Assembly: GCA_965278995.1 (NCBI GenBank)
Contig: OZ257136.1
Coordinates: 434,001 to 498,000 of the forward strand
DNA: 64,000 nt
Direction: 5' to 3'
Origin: JADJYF01 sp965278995
GTDB taxonomy: Bacteria > Pseudomonadota > Gammaproteobacteria > Ga0077536
Below the pieces are notes generated by a model that saw nothing but the letters and a program-made list of their open reading frames with translations, was not told where the DNA came from and did no database searches. The translations under genes were made by a program, and so were the position numbers. Positions within the stretch are counted from its first letter, which is position 1, and the number at the start of each line of letters is the position of its first letter. Positions 34,071-42,087 of this stretch are shown one piece after another.

Positions 34071-35432
34071 ATGAAACAGAAAGCACGTTATCAGTGCCAG
34101 AACTGCGGCGCCGTTTCGGCCAAATGGGCCGGTCAATGCGGCGAGTGTGGCGAATGGAACGTGATTATCGAAGCACTCGTCACTGGCGGCGAGGATAGCC
34201 GCCAGCGTTTCACTCAGGCGCAAGGGACAGCACCTCGCGTGCATACCCTGTCTGAAATCGACGTGCAGGAACAACCGCGCCTGAAAAGCGGGCTGCTCGA
34301 ACTCGACCGCGTGCTCGGCGGTGGACTGGTACCCGGATCGGTAGTGCTGCTCGGCGGTGACCCTGGTATCGGCAAGACCACCCTGCTGTTGCAGAGCCTG
34401 GCTGCGGCGCGTTCGATCAACGGTGTCGATGCGCTATACGTCAGTGGCGAGGAATCAGCCGCGCAGATTGCACTCCGCGCCGAACGTCTGACCCTCCCCG
34501 CCGGCGACCTGAAACTGCTCACCGATACCGACATCGAGCGCATCCTGGCTCAGGCAGCGGCGTTGAAGCCGGCCATCCTGGTTGTCGACTCGATCCAGAC
34601 CGTCTACACCGAGGCGCTGCAATCGCCGCCTGGCAGCGTCGCGCAGGTGCGTGAATGTGCCAGCCGCCTGGTCGGCTTTGCCAAGAGCAGCGGAACAGCG
34701 GTGTATCTGATCGGGCATGTCACCAAAGATGGCTCGATTGCAGGGCCGCGCGTCCTCGAACATATGGTCGATGCGACGCTCTATTTCGAGGGCGACCCGG
34801 TCGGGCGCTACCGCATGATCCGCGCGATCAAGAACCGTTTCGGCGCAGTCAACGAACTCGGCGTGTTCGCGATGACCGACAGTGGCTTGAAAGAGGTCGC
34901 CAATCCAAGCGCGATCCTGATGTCACGGCATCAGGCACCAGTGCCCGGCAGCGTAATCATGGTGACCCGCGAAGGTACTCGGCCGCTGCTGGTCGAAGTG
35001 CAGGCGCTGGTCGACGAAAGCCAGCTCGGCAATCCGCGACGCGTCACTGTCGGCCTCGATCAAAACCGACTGTCCATGCTGCTGGCCGTGCTCCACCGCC
35101 ATGGGGGTGTGTCGACGTCGGGCTGCGATGTCTTCGCCAATATCGTTGGTGGCGTCCGAGTCACCGAGACCGGCGCCGACCTGGCGATCGTGCTTGCCGT
35201 GCTGTCCAGTCTGCGTGATCGTCCTTTGCCACCCGATGTCGCCGTCTTCGGCGAAATCGGCCTGGCCGGCGAGATTCGCCCTGTCGCCGGCGGCCCGGAA
35301 CGTTTACGCGAAGCTGCCAAACACGGTTTTCGCCGTGCCATCGTGCCACGCGGCAACGTCCCCAAAACACTGCCAGACGACATCGAAGTCACCGTCGTCT
35401 CGCGATTGAGCGAGGCGTTGGACGCGATCTGA
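34071..35432 (+). CDS. radA: DNA repair protein RadA
   Basis: A 453-residue RecA-like branch-migration ATPase. It has an N-terminal four-cysteine zinc finger (CQNCG...CGECG, near residues 8-26), Walker A GGDPGIGKTTLL near 94-105, the RadA-specific KNRFGAVNELGVF near 250-262, and a C-terminal Lon-protease-like domain (LAIVLAVLSSLRDRPLPPDVAVFGEIGLAGEIR) lacking the catalytic serine. It follows dnaB by 91 bases; alr, which sits between them in many relatives, is absent. Convergent with the CDF transporter gene across a hairpin-rich gap. Confidence 0.96.
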   Translation: MKQKARYQCQNCGAVSAKWAGQCGECGEWNVIIEALVTGGEDSRQRFTQAQGTAPRVHTLSEIDVQEQPRLKSGLLELDRVLGGGLVPGSVVLLGGDPGIGKTTLLLQSLAAARSINGVDALYVSGEESAAQIALRAERLTLPAGDLKLLTDTDIERILAQAAALKPAILVVDSIQTVYTEALQSPPGSVAQVRECASRLVGFAKSSGTAVYLIGHVTKDGSIAGPRVLEHMVDATLYFEGDPVGRYRMIRAIKNRFGAVNELGVFAMTDSGLKEVANPSAILMSRHQAPVPGSVIMVTREGTRPLLVEVQALVDESQLGNPRRVTVGLDQNRLSMLLAVLHRHGGVSTSGCDVFANIVGGVRVTETGADLAIVLAVLSSLRDRPLPPDVAVFGEIGLAGEIRPVAGGPERLREAAKHGFRRAIVPRGNVPKTLPDDIEVTVVSRLSEALDAI

Positions 35433-35480
35433 GATCAATTGTGCAAAGTCAGTGCCGTATTGGTGCCTGACTCGGAGTCT

Positions 35481-35653
35481 GTTCCTGATTCCCGGTCACT
35501 CGGTGGCTAAAGTCGGCCGCGGTGCGGGAAACGCGCTTCGGGACACGCTACAAGTACATCCATGTAAGCTCGGGAAAATACATCCCTGTATTTTCACGGT
35601 CCCGAAGCGCGTTTCCCACACCGCGACCTAGGCCCAGCAGAGGAATCAGGAAC
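35481..35653. repeat. Nested long inverted repeat (27-bp inner stem, 12-bp outer arms)
   Basis: The inner arms at 35518-35544 and 35599-35625 are complementary at 26 of 27 positions and enclose 54 bases. This loop holds two mini-palindromes, TACATCCATGTA and ATACATCCCTGTAT. Farther out, GTTCCTGATTCC (35481-35492) is exactly complementary to 35642-35653. The element fills the gap after radA. It is built like the 8424-8606 hairpins (long stem, mini-palindrome and a GTAnGCTC motif in the loop) but is longer. Confidence 0.8.
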
Positions 35654-35687
35654 TGATTCAGGCCGAGATGTCGGCTACATAATCCCA

Positions 35688-35756
35688 AGGCCGTGGCCGT
35701 ATCACCCGGCGGACCTAAAAGAAGTTCCGGTCCACCGGGGGATACGGCCACGGCCT
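35688..35756. repeat. Long hairpin, 28-bp stem with 13-nt loop
   Basis: Arms at 35688-35715 and 35729-35756 are complementary at 26 of 28 positions, with the outer 16 bases (AGGCCGTGGCCGTATC) perfect. It lies next to the nested repeat at 35481-35653 between convergent radA and the CDF transporter. No T-run follows on either strand, so it is not a typical intrinsic terminator though it could stop transcription from both sides. The 364-base gap 35433-35796 holds nothing else recognisable. Confidence 0.8.
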
Positions 35757-35796
35757 AAACCCCGGCACTCGAGAACTCACGAGTTCACAAACGCCA

Positions 35797-36771
35797 TCAC
35801 TCGCACTGATGGATTTCGATCGTGAGGTGCGCGAGTTCTTTGTGGATGGCGAGTTGTTCGCGGACGTGTTTGGGGGTGAGGGCGGGATCGTGGGTGACGA
35901 GGCTGAGCGCGCAGGCGTAGTGGTTGCGGCCGACGCGCCAGACATGCAGATCGGTGATGCGTGTCGAGCCGGCTTCCGGACCGCTCTCGATGACCTCGCG
36001 GATCTCGTTCACGACCGGGTCGTCCATCTCGCGATCGAGGAGTACTTTGCCGGTTTCGGCCAGCAGGCCAAGCGCCCAGACCACGATGACACCGGCGCCG
36101 ACGATACCCATCGTCGGATCGAGCCAGGCCCAGCCGTAACGCAGACCGCCGAACAAAGCGACGATGGCCAGCACCGAAGTCGCCGCATCGGCCGCCACAT
36201 GCACGAAAGCAGATTTGAGATTGAGATCTTCGCCATGCGCATGCTGGTGTGAGTGGCCATGTCCGTGTGAGTTTCCATGGTCATGGTCATGTGATTGAGG
36301 CTTGCTGCCCTTTACGCGAGCGCGCCCGAGAATGACAGCGCAGATGATATTGACGAGAAGACCGAGCGTGGCGACGGCCATGGCTTCGATGTAGCGTATC
36401 GGCTCTGGCGTGAACAGCCGTTCGACTGAATCGATGACCATGACGAGGGCAACACCCAGCAGCAACACGGCGCTGGCAAACGCGCCCAGTACTTCGATTT
36501 TCCAGGTGCCGAAAGCGAACCGCGTATCGCCGGCGTGGCGGCGTGCAGCGCTGTAGGCATAAGCACTCAGGCCGAGCGCGACTGCATGTGAACTCATGTG
36601 CCAGCCGTCGGCCAGCAGGGCCATCGAGTTGTACCACCAGCCGGCGCCAATCTCGATCACCATGGCGAACGCGGTGATCGCGGTCACAATGCGCGTACTG
36701 CGCTCGGCAGCGAGATTCTCCGCGTTGAAGCTGTGGTGATGAGACCAGGCTGCGAGATCATGCGTATGCAT
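35797..36771 (-). CDS. CDF-family cation efflux transporter, DmeF-like
   Basis: A 324-residue inner-membrane cation diffusion facilitator that exports divalent metals by proton exchange. The N terminus (MHTHDLAAWSHHHSFN) and the opening GWWYNSMALLADGWHMSSHA resemble the Co/Ni exporter DmeF. Transport-site residues are in ADGWHMSSH near helix 2 and HVAADAATSVLA near helix 5. A His-rich cytoplasmic loop (HDHDHGNSHGHGHSHQHAHG) lies near residues 158-177. Metal choice is not provable; cobalt or nickel is most likely. No regulator of the RcnR/DmeR type is adjacent. Confidence 0.88.
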   Translation of the reverse strand: MHTHDLAAWSHHHSFNAENLAAERSTRIVTAITAFAMVIEIGAGWWYNSMALLADGWHMSSHAVALGLSAYAYSAARRHAGDTRFAFGTWKIEVLGAFASAVLLLGVALVMVIDSVERLFTPEPIRYIEAMAVATLGLLVNIICAVILGRARVKGSKPQSHDHDHGNSHGHGHSHQHAHGEDLNLKSAFVHVAADAATSVLAIVALFGGLRYGWAWLDPTMGIVGAGVIVVWALGLLAETGKVLLDREMDDPVVNEIREVIESGPEAGSTRITDLHVWRVGRNHYACALSLVTHDPALTPKHVREQLAIHKELAHLTIEIHQCE

Positions 36772-36810
36772 GGTCGACTCGGCACACGGATACGTATGGC
36801 ATCAGGTAGC

Positions 36811-37935
36811 TCAAGGTTCGGCTGGCGCCCGGCGCAACAGGCTCACACGCTCGATCAGAAAATCAGCGCAGCGCCCGACGATTTTGCGCGCGAAATCCTT
36901 GCGTTGTTCCGTCACATCGCCGAGCAGGCGGCAGGCCAGTATGGTGACCGTGAAAAGAAGGGCGACCGACAGCGGCGATTGAGCGTCCAACGGCAGTACG
37001 GCTTTGAAGAACTGCAGCAGCGGATAATGGAACAGGTAGATGGAGAATGTGTAGCCGGCCCAATCGCGTATCAGTCGATCGAAACGCACCAGATGTGGCG
37101 CGAGTTTGCCGGAGAGGGCGTGAAAGCCAATGAAGTTACAAGCCACCAGCGAGCCTATGCAGTAAGCGGCAATGAATTCGTTCGACCAGACGAGATCGCC
37201 TTCGATGAACGATCGACCGAACTGGCCGTAGCTCCATTCAAGCAGCGCGTCGCGCATGCCACTGGCGCGAAACGCGATGTAGAGCACGATCGGCGCGGTG
37301 AACAGCACTGTGCCCAGTCGAATCGACAGCGGCGGACCGCTGTTCACGCGGTTCACCCACACGCCGAGCAGCCAGACGGGCAGCAGCAGCAGGATTTTCG
37401 GGCCGACGAATGCAGCCAATGCCAGCAGCAGGACGATTCTGAGGATGCCACGAGCAAACGCTGCCGCCGCGAACATCATGTAATACCAGAACTCGTAACC
37501 CAGCGACCAGTAGGGGCCGTTGGTGAACAGGCGTACGGAATTGAACCAGAGTTCGTTGGTGAACGTCAGTGCCGCCAGTATCCGACTGACGGGCTCATCG
37601 CCGCGATACCAGAATCCGTGATAAAGCTCGGGATCGACCTGGCGACCGATATGATCGAGCACGAACGTCAGCACGATAGCCGGGATGGCGACCGAGTAGA
37701 GGCGCGCAAAGCGATTGATGGCGTAAGTCGTGAAATCGCGATCGCGGTTGGCTACGGTATAGGCGATGACATAGCCGGACAGCACGAAGAAGATCATCAC
37801 GGCGTCGTTGCCGTAGGTTCGCAATGGCGTCAGCAGGCCTCCGCTGAAGCGCAGATAGGCGAGATGCGTAAAGACTACGACCAGCGCGGCGCCGAAGCGC
37901 ACCAGGTCGAGATAGAGCGACGTGGTGCGATTCAC
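36811..37935 (-). CDS. Membrane acyltransferase, OafA/YrhL-like (acyltransferase 3 family)
   Basis: A 374-residue integral membrane acyltransferase with about ten helices. The start is a GTG at 37935 (MNRTTSLYLDLVRFGAALVVVFTHLAYL), overlapping the upstream desaturase-family gene in GTGA. Family motifs are DLVRFGAALVVVFTHL with the catalytic histidine, FFVLSGYVIAY and GPYWSLGYEFWYYMMF. Enzymes of this family transfer acetyl or other acyl groups to sugars or lipids on the envelope. Coupling to a sterol-desaturase-family gene suggests a shared lipid or hopanoid-like substrate; this is a guess. Confidence 0.85.
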   Translation of the reverse strand: MNRTTSLYLDLVRFGAALVVVFTHLAYLRFSGGLLTPLRTYGNDAVMIFFVLSGYVIAYTVANRDRDFTTYAINRFARLYSVAIPAIVLTFVLDHIGRQVDPELYHGFWYRGDEPVSRILAALTFTNELWFNSVRLFTNGPYWSLGYEFWYYMMFAAAAFARGILRIVLLLALAAFVGPKILLLLPVWLLGVWVNRVNSGPPLSIRLGTVLFTAPIVLYIAFRASGMRDALLEWSYGQFGRSFIEGDLVWSNEFIAAYCIGSLVACNFIGFHALSGKLAPHLVRFDRLIRDWAGYTFSIYLFHYPLLQFFKAVLPLDAQSPLSVALLFTVTILACRLLGDVTEQRKDFARKIVGRCADFLIERVSLLRRAPAEP

Positions 37936-39029
37936 TCGCCGCCGGAATGCGCGCCGGCGCGCGCTTCGCCTCGCAGCACAAAGCGCCGGCGATAGTCGCC
38001 CAGCAGGCGCGCGCAGTCGCGGAACGGCTGCACGTAGGCGGCAACCAGTGTCGGGTGGGCCTGCGTATCCTCGCCCGCCACACCGAACTCGATGACTTCG
38101 CGTTCCTTGCCCGGCAGGTAGAGCGTCCCGAAAAGCCAATCCCACAGCGCAAATACTTCGCCGTAGTTCTTGTCCCAATGGTGGCGCGCCCGGCTGTGGT
38201 GGATCTGATGTTGCGCAGGACTGATGACGATGCGACCGAGTATCGGCCCGAACGACAGCCAGATGTGTGAATGGCGCAGATTGGCCCCGAGCAGGTGAAA
38301 TATCGAAAAGATGGCGTTGGTGCCGAACAGCAGGACCGGGTCGGGCGTCGTTCCGAAAGCAAACAATACGACGCCCTGGGCAGGCCCGACAATGGCAAAA
38401 TCGGCCAGACTACTGAACAGGTTATAGACCGGGTGCTTGCGATATACCGTCACCGGCGTCAGCACTTCGGCACTGTGATGAACCTTGTGAAACGCCCATA
38501 GCAGCGGCCACTGATGATGCAGCGCGTGTGTCACGTAGGTCGACAGATCGCGTGCCAATGTCAGGCACACGACAACGGCAAAACCCATGACGAAGCTATA
38601 TTCATGCTCGAGCGGGGCGCTGCCTGTCAGCCTATGCAGGCCGCTCTGTACGAGTAGCGCGATGTAGGAGACGGATACTCCCTTGAAGATGATGTCGGAC
38701 GCGAACGAGGCCGGTCCGACGATACGATTGAACAGCATCAGCTTGTAGTCGAGGATGGCGGACGGGTGCGTGTACATGTCCCGCGGGAAAATGAAGCCGA
38801 ACCAGCTGTCGCGTCGTTCGCTGGTCCCTCGGTAATAGATCTGGCGGGCAATGACGCCAAGTGCGATAAACGTCAGCAGATAAACCCAGAAAAAGCGGTT
38901 GCCGCCGTCGACCAGCCAACCGGGCAGTTCGAGCGCGCGTTCGTAGCTGCGCTCGAGGAACCCGCGCAGGCCGCTGAGCAGACCTACCAGTGCGCCGCTG
39001 CTATCGGTGATGGGTTGTTCGGCAGTCAC
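37932..39029 (-). CDS. Sterol desaturase / fatty acid hydroxylase superfamily protein
   Basis: A 365-residue membrane di-iron enzyme. Histidine clusters typical of the superfamily are visible: HALHHQW near 170, HKVHHSAEVLTPVTVYRKHP near 181-200, and HQIHHSRARHHWDKNYGEVF near 274-293. Several hydrophobic helices surround them. Members hydroxylate or desaturate fatty acyl chains, sterols or ceramides. Fatty-acid-hydroxylase activity on sphingolipid made by the island at 12-26 kb is conceivable but the gene is 12 kb away. It overlaps the acyltransferase gene by 4 bases. Confidence 0.85.
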   Translation of the reverse strand: MTAEQPITDSSGALVGLLSGLRGFLERSYERALELPGWLVDGGNRFFWVYLLTFIALGVIARQIYYRGTSERRDSWFGFIFPRDMYTHPSAILDYKLMLFNRIVGPASFASDIIFKGVSVSYIALLVQSGLHRLTGSAPLEHEYSFVMGFAVVVCLTLARDLSTYVTHALHHQWPLLWAFHKVHHSAEVLTPVTVYRKHPVYNLFSSLADFAIVGPAQGVVLFAFGTTPDPVLLFGTNAIFSIFHLLGANLRHSHIWLSFGPILGRIVISPAQHQIHHSRARHHWDKNYGEVFALWDWLFGTLYLPGKEREVIEFGVAGEDTQAHPTLVAAYVQPFRDCARLLGDYRRRFVLRGEARAGAHSGGE

Positions 39030-39157
39030 GGCGGTCTGTCCTGTGGCGGGTGCGTCAGTCGAAATTCGGCTTGAACGAGTTTATCACGCCCGATAGCGCG
39101 CCTCGGTGTCGACTCTGACCCACTTTCCGATCACACAGTTCCTCAGAACCAGGGTCC

Positions 39158-40465
39158 TTAACCGTCGTCGCCGGTCCAGTCGACGGTCTGGCGCTCGGTG
39201 GCAGCGCCGGCCGTCATATTGATGCGAGCGGTTTTCACGGCGCGCTCATGGGTCTGCACGATTTCGATGGTCATGTCGCCGAGGCGGAAAGTGGTGCCGG
39301 TAATCGGAATATCTTCCAGCGTCTCGAGGATCAGACCATTGATGGTTTTGGGGCCATCGGTTGGCAGGCCGAAGCCATGCACGCGGTTCACAGCCCGGAT
39401 GTTGGCGCTGCCATCGACCAGAAAGCTGCCATCGGCCTGCGGATAGACATCGCGGGAGAACGCCAGTGGATCGGTTGTGAACTCGCCGATGACTTCTTCC
39501 AGCAGATCCTCGAGTGTGACCAGCCCAGCCAGGTCGCCATATTCGTCGACCACAAAGGCGATGCGCTGACGCTGTTTCTGAAAGTTCAACAACTGCACAT
39601 ACAGGTCGGTCGTTTTTGGCACGTAGTAGGGCGCGGTGATGATCGCGCGCAAATCTTCGATAGTGAAGTCATCGCCGGATCGAAGCAGTTTGACCGCGCG
39701 GCGCAGGTGGAGCATGCCTTCGATGCTGTCGAGGCTGCCGCGATAGCACGGTACGCGAGTGTGTCGACACGAAATAAGTTGCTCGAGAATATCGCTCATA
39801 TCGTCGTCGAGATCGATGCCATAGATCTCGTTCCGTGGGACCATGATGTCTTCGACCGTCGCCGTTTCGAGATCGAGAATGCCGAACAGCATGTCTCGAT
39901 GCTGTTGCGGGATCATGGCACCGGCCTCCTTGACGACAGTGCGCAGTTCTTCGCGGGTCAGGGATTCGCGCGCATGTTTCAAACCGCGCACGCCAAACAG
40001 CGCAAGTACGCCGTTCGATGCAAGGTTCAGGATCCATACCAGGGGATACAGCGCCAGCATCAGAAAACGCAGGCCGAAGGAACACGTGAACGCAATCCGT
40101 TCGGGATACATCGCGGCCAGTGTCTTCGGGACGACCTCGCAAAACACCAGCAGAACTGCCGAAACCACGATCGAGGAGACGATGATCTCGTCCTTGCCGA
40201 ATATCTGCAGCGTCACGACCGCAGCGAGCTGTGCAATGAAGACGTTGGCGAAGGTATTGCCCAGCAGCACCAGCCCGATCAGGCGATCCGGGCGATCAAG
40301 CAGCTTTTGAGCCGATTTCGCGCCGACATGGCCGTTGTCAGCGAGATGTTTCAGGCGATAACGGTTGAGCGTCATCATCGACGTTTCGGACGTCGAGAAA
40401 TAGGCCGAAACGAGTATCGATACCCCCAGCGCAATACAGGCAGTCAAGATCGACTCGTCAGTCAT
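39158..40465 (-). CDS. DUF21/CBS/CorC membrane protein (CorB/YfjD-like)
   Basis: A 435-residue protein with an N-terminal DUF21 membrane domain of about four helices (to about residue 190), a CBS pair (about 205-330, IMVPRNEIYGIDLDDDM and YVPKTTDLYVQLLNF) and a C-terminal CorC_HlyC domain. The family is linked to magnesium and cobalt efflux or resistance. It is divergent from ffh, as its E. coli relative lies near ffh; the cytochrome-assembly gene ypjD found between them in many relatives is absent. Confidence 0.9.
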   Translation of the reverse strand: MTDESILTACIALGVSILVSAYFSTSETSMMTLNRYRLKHLADNGHVGAKSAQKLLDRPDRLIGLVLLGNTFANVFIAQLAAVVTLQIFGKDEIIVSSIVVSAVLLVFCEVVPKTLAAMYPERIAFTCSFGLRFLMLALYPLVWILNLASNGVLALFGVRGLKHARESLTREELRTVVKEAGAMIPQQHRDMLFGILDLETATVEDIMVPRNEIYGIDLDDDMSDILEQLISCRHTRVPCYRGSLDSIEGMLHLRRAVKLLRSGDDFTIEDLRAIITAPYYVPKTTDLYVQLLNFQKQRQRIAFVVDEYGDLAGLVTLEDLLEEVIGEFTTDPLAFSRDVYPQADGSFLVDGSANIRAVNRVHGFGLPTDGPKTINGLILETLEDIPITGTTFRLGDMTIEIVQTHERAVKTARINMTAGAATERQTVDWTGDDG

Positions 40466-40625
40466 GGTCTAACTTCCGCGCGACGGGGCGTCGGCAGGCG
40501 GGATGACGGTGTGCACCTCGACAGGCGCCCGAAACCAGGTACCCGCGCTGCGGGATCCCGTCGCGAGCCCGAAAAAAAACGCGTTCATGGGCACCTGGGT
40601 GCAGCTACTCACGTGATGATGATGG

Positions 40626-40670
40626 CATAATCAGGCTCCCTAAAGAAGCGTACTCCGACTCCGGTCGGAG
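40626..40670 (+). promoter_or_regulatory. Candidate -10 element and leader hairpin for ffh
   Basis: CATAAT at 40626-40631 could be a -10 box, though no clear -35 is seen. CTCCGAC (40653-40659) pairs with GTCGGAG (40664-40670) across a 4-base loop, ending 29 bases before the ffh ATG. Confidence 0.3.
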
Positions 40671-40699
40671 CCCCACCGAGCGAGCAGGCAAAGCGCCAC

Positions 40700-42064
40700 A
40701 TGTTCAATAATCTTACCGGGCGGCTGAGTTCGGTCGTCAAGAATCTGAGCGGCCGTGCACGGCTGACAGAAGACAATATCGACGAAACGCTGCGCGACGT
40801 CCGCGTTGCGCTGCTCGAGGCCGACGTTGGTCTCGATGTCGTCCGCGATTTCATTGCCGATGTCCGCGTACGCGCTCTCGGGCAGGAAGTCATCGGCACA
40901 TTGACACCGGGGCAGGCGTTCATCCGCGTCGTCCGCGACGAATTGACGCGTTTGATGGGTGAGGCGAACAGCGCGCTCGATCTTGCGCAACAGCCACCGG
41001 TAGTGGTGCTGATGGCGGGCCTGCAGGGCTCGGGAAAGACCACTACGGTGGCCAAACTCGCACGGCGACTGCAGGAGCAGGACAAAAAGAAAGTCGGGGT
41101 GGTCAGCTGCGACGTCCACAGGCCGGCGGCCATCGAGCAGCTTCGCGTGCTGGCGAATGAAATTGGGGCACATTTCTACCCAAGTGACATCACTCTGCCG
41201 CCGGAGGCGATCGCGCAGGCCGCGTATGCGCAGGCGCGACGATCGTTCGACGATGTCCTGATTGTCGATACCGCCGGGCGACTTGCCATCGACGAAACGA
41301 TGATGGCTGAGATCCAGCGTATTCACGCCGCCGTGCAACCGCATGAAACCCTGTTCGTCATTGACAGCATGATGGGGCAGGACGCCGTTGCGACGGCCCG
41401 CGCTTTCAATGCCGCGCTGCCGCTGACCGGCGTTGTGTTGACCAAGACCGATGGTGATGCACGCGGTGGAGCGGCGCTGTCCGTGCGCCGCGTGACCGGC
41501 AAACCAATCAAGTTCCTGGGCACCGGCGAAAAGACCGACGGGCTTGAGCCGTTCTATCCCGATAGAGTCGCTTCGCGCATTCTCGGCATGGGTGACGTGC
41601 TCTCGTTGATTGAGGAGGTCGAGCAGAAAGTCGACCAGGAAAAAGCACGCAAGGTTGCCGAGAAGCTGAAGAAGGGGCAGGGTTTCGATCTGCAGGATTT
41701 CCGCGATCAGATAGACCAGATGCGTAATATGGGTGGCATGTCGGCGCTGCTCGGTAAGCTTCCGGGGATGGGCAACCTGCCGGATAACGTCCGCAATCAG
41801 GTCAACGACAAGGAGCTGACCAAGCTGGCCGCGATGATCGATTCGATGACCCTGCAGGAGCGCATATTCCCAGCCGTCATCAAGTCCTCACGCAAGCTTC
41901 GAATTGCGGCCGGTTCGGGTACCCAGGTGCAGGACGTCAACAAGCTGCTCAAGCAGTTCCTGGTCATGCAGAAGATGATGAAGAAGATGGGCAAGAAAGG
42001 TGCGATGAAGAACATCATGCGGGGCATGCGCGGGCAGATGCCGCCAGGATTTCCATCACAGTAA
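40700..42064 (+). CDS. ffh: Signal recognition particle protein Ffh
   Basis: A 454-residue GTPase that with 4.5S RNA targets nascent membrane proteins to FtsY. It has the N domain (MFNNLTGRLSSVVKNLSGRARL), the G domain with GLQGSGKTTTVAKLA near residues 106-120, DVHRPAAIEQL near 136, DTAGRL near 190 and TKTDGDARGG near 248, and the Met-rich M domain (MQKMMKKMGKKGAMKNIMRGMRGQMPPG). It is followed by maeB, not by rpsP-rimM-trmD-rplS as in many gammaproteobacteria. Confidence 0.97.
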   Translation: MFNNLTGRLSSVVKNLSGRARLTEDNIDETLRDVRVALLEADVGLDVVRDFIADVRVRALGQEVIGTLTPGQAFIRVVRDELTRLMGEANSALDLAQQPPVVVLMAGLQGSGKTTTVAKLARRLQEQDKKKVGVVSCDVHRPAAIEQLRVLANEIGAHFYPSDITLPPEAIAQAAYAQARRSFDDVLIVDTAGRLAIDETMMAEIQRIHAAVQPHETLFVIDSMMGQDAVATARAFNAALPLTGVVLTKTDGDARGGAALSVRRVTGKPIKFLGTGEKTDGLEPFYPDRVASRILGMGDVLSLIEEVEQKVDQEKARKVAEKLKKGQGFDLQDFRDQIDQMRNMGGMSALLGKLPGMGNLPDNVRNQVNDKELTKLAAMIDSMTLQERIFPAVIKSSRKLRIAAGSGTQVQDVNKLLKQFLVMQKMMKKMGKKGAMKNIMRGMRGQMPPGFPSQ

Positions 42065-42087
42065 TCATTGAGAGAGGGGAGAACAGT

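Noticed and set aside
36241..36300. Repetitive CAT/GTG-rich stretch as a possible tandem repeat element
   Set aside because: It encodes the His-rich metal-binding loop of the CDF transporter.
39248..40630. 460-codon open frame on the plus strand
   Set aside because: Antisense to the DUF21/CBS/CorC gene, His/Gln-rich shadow without domains.
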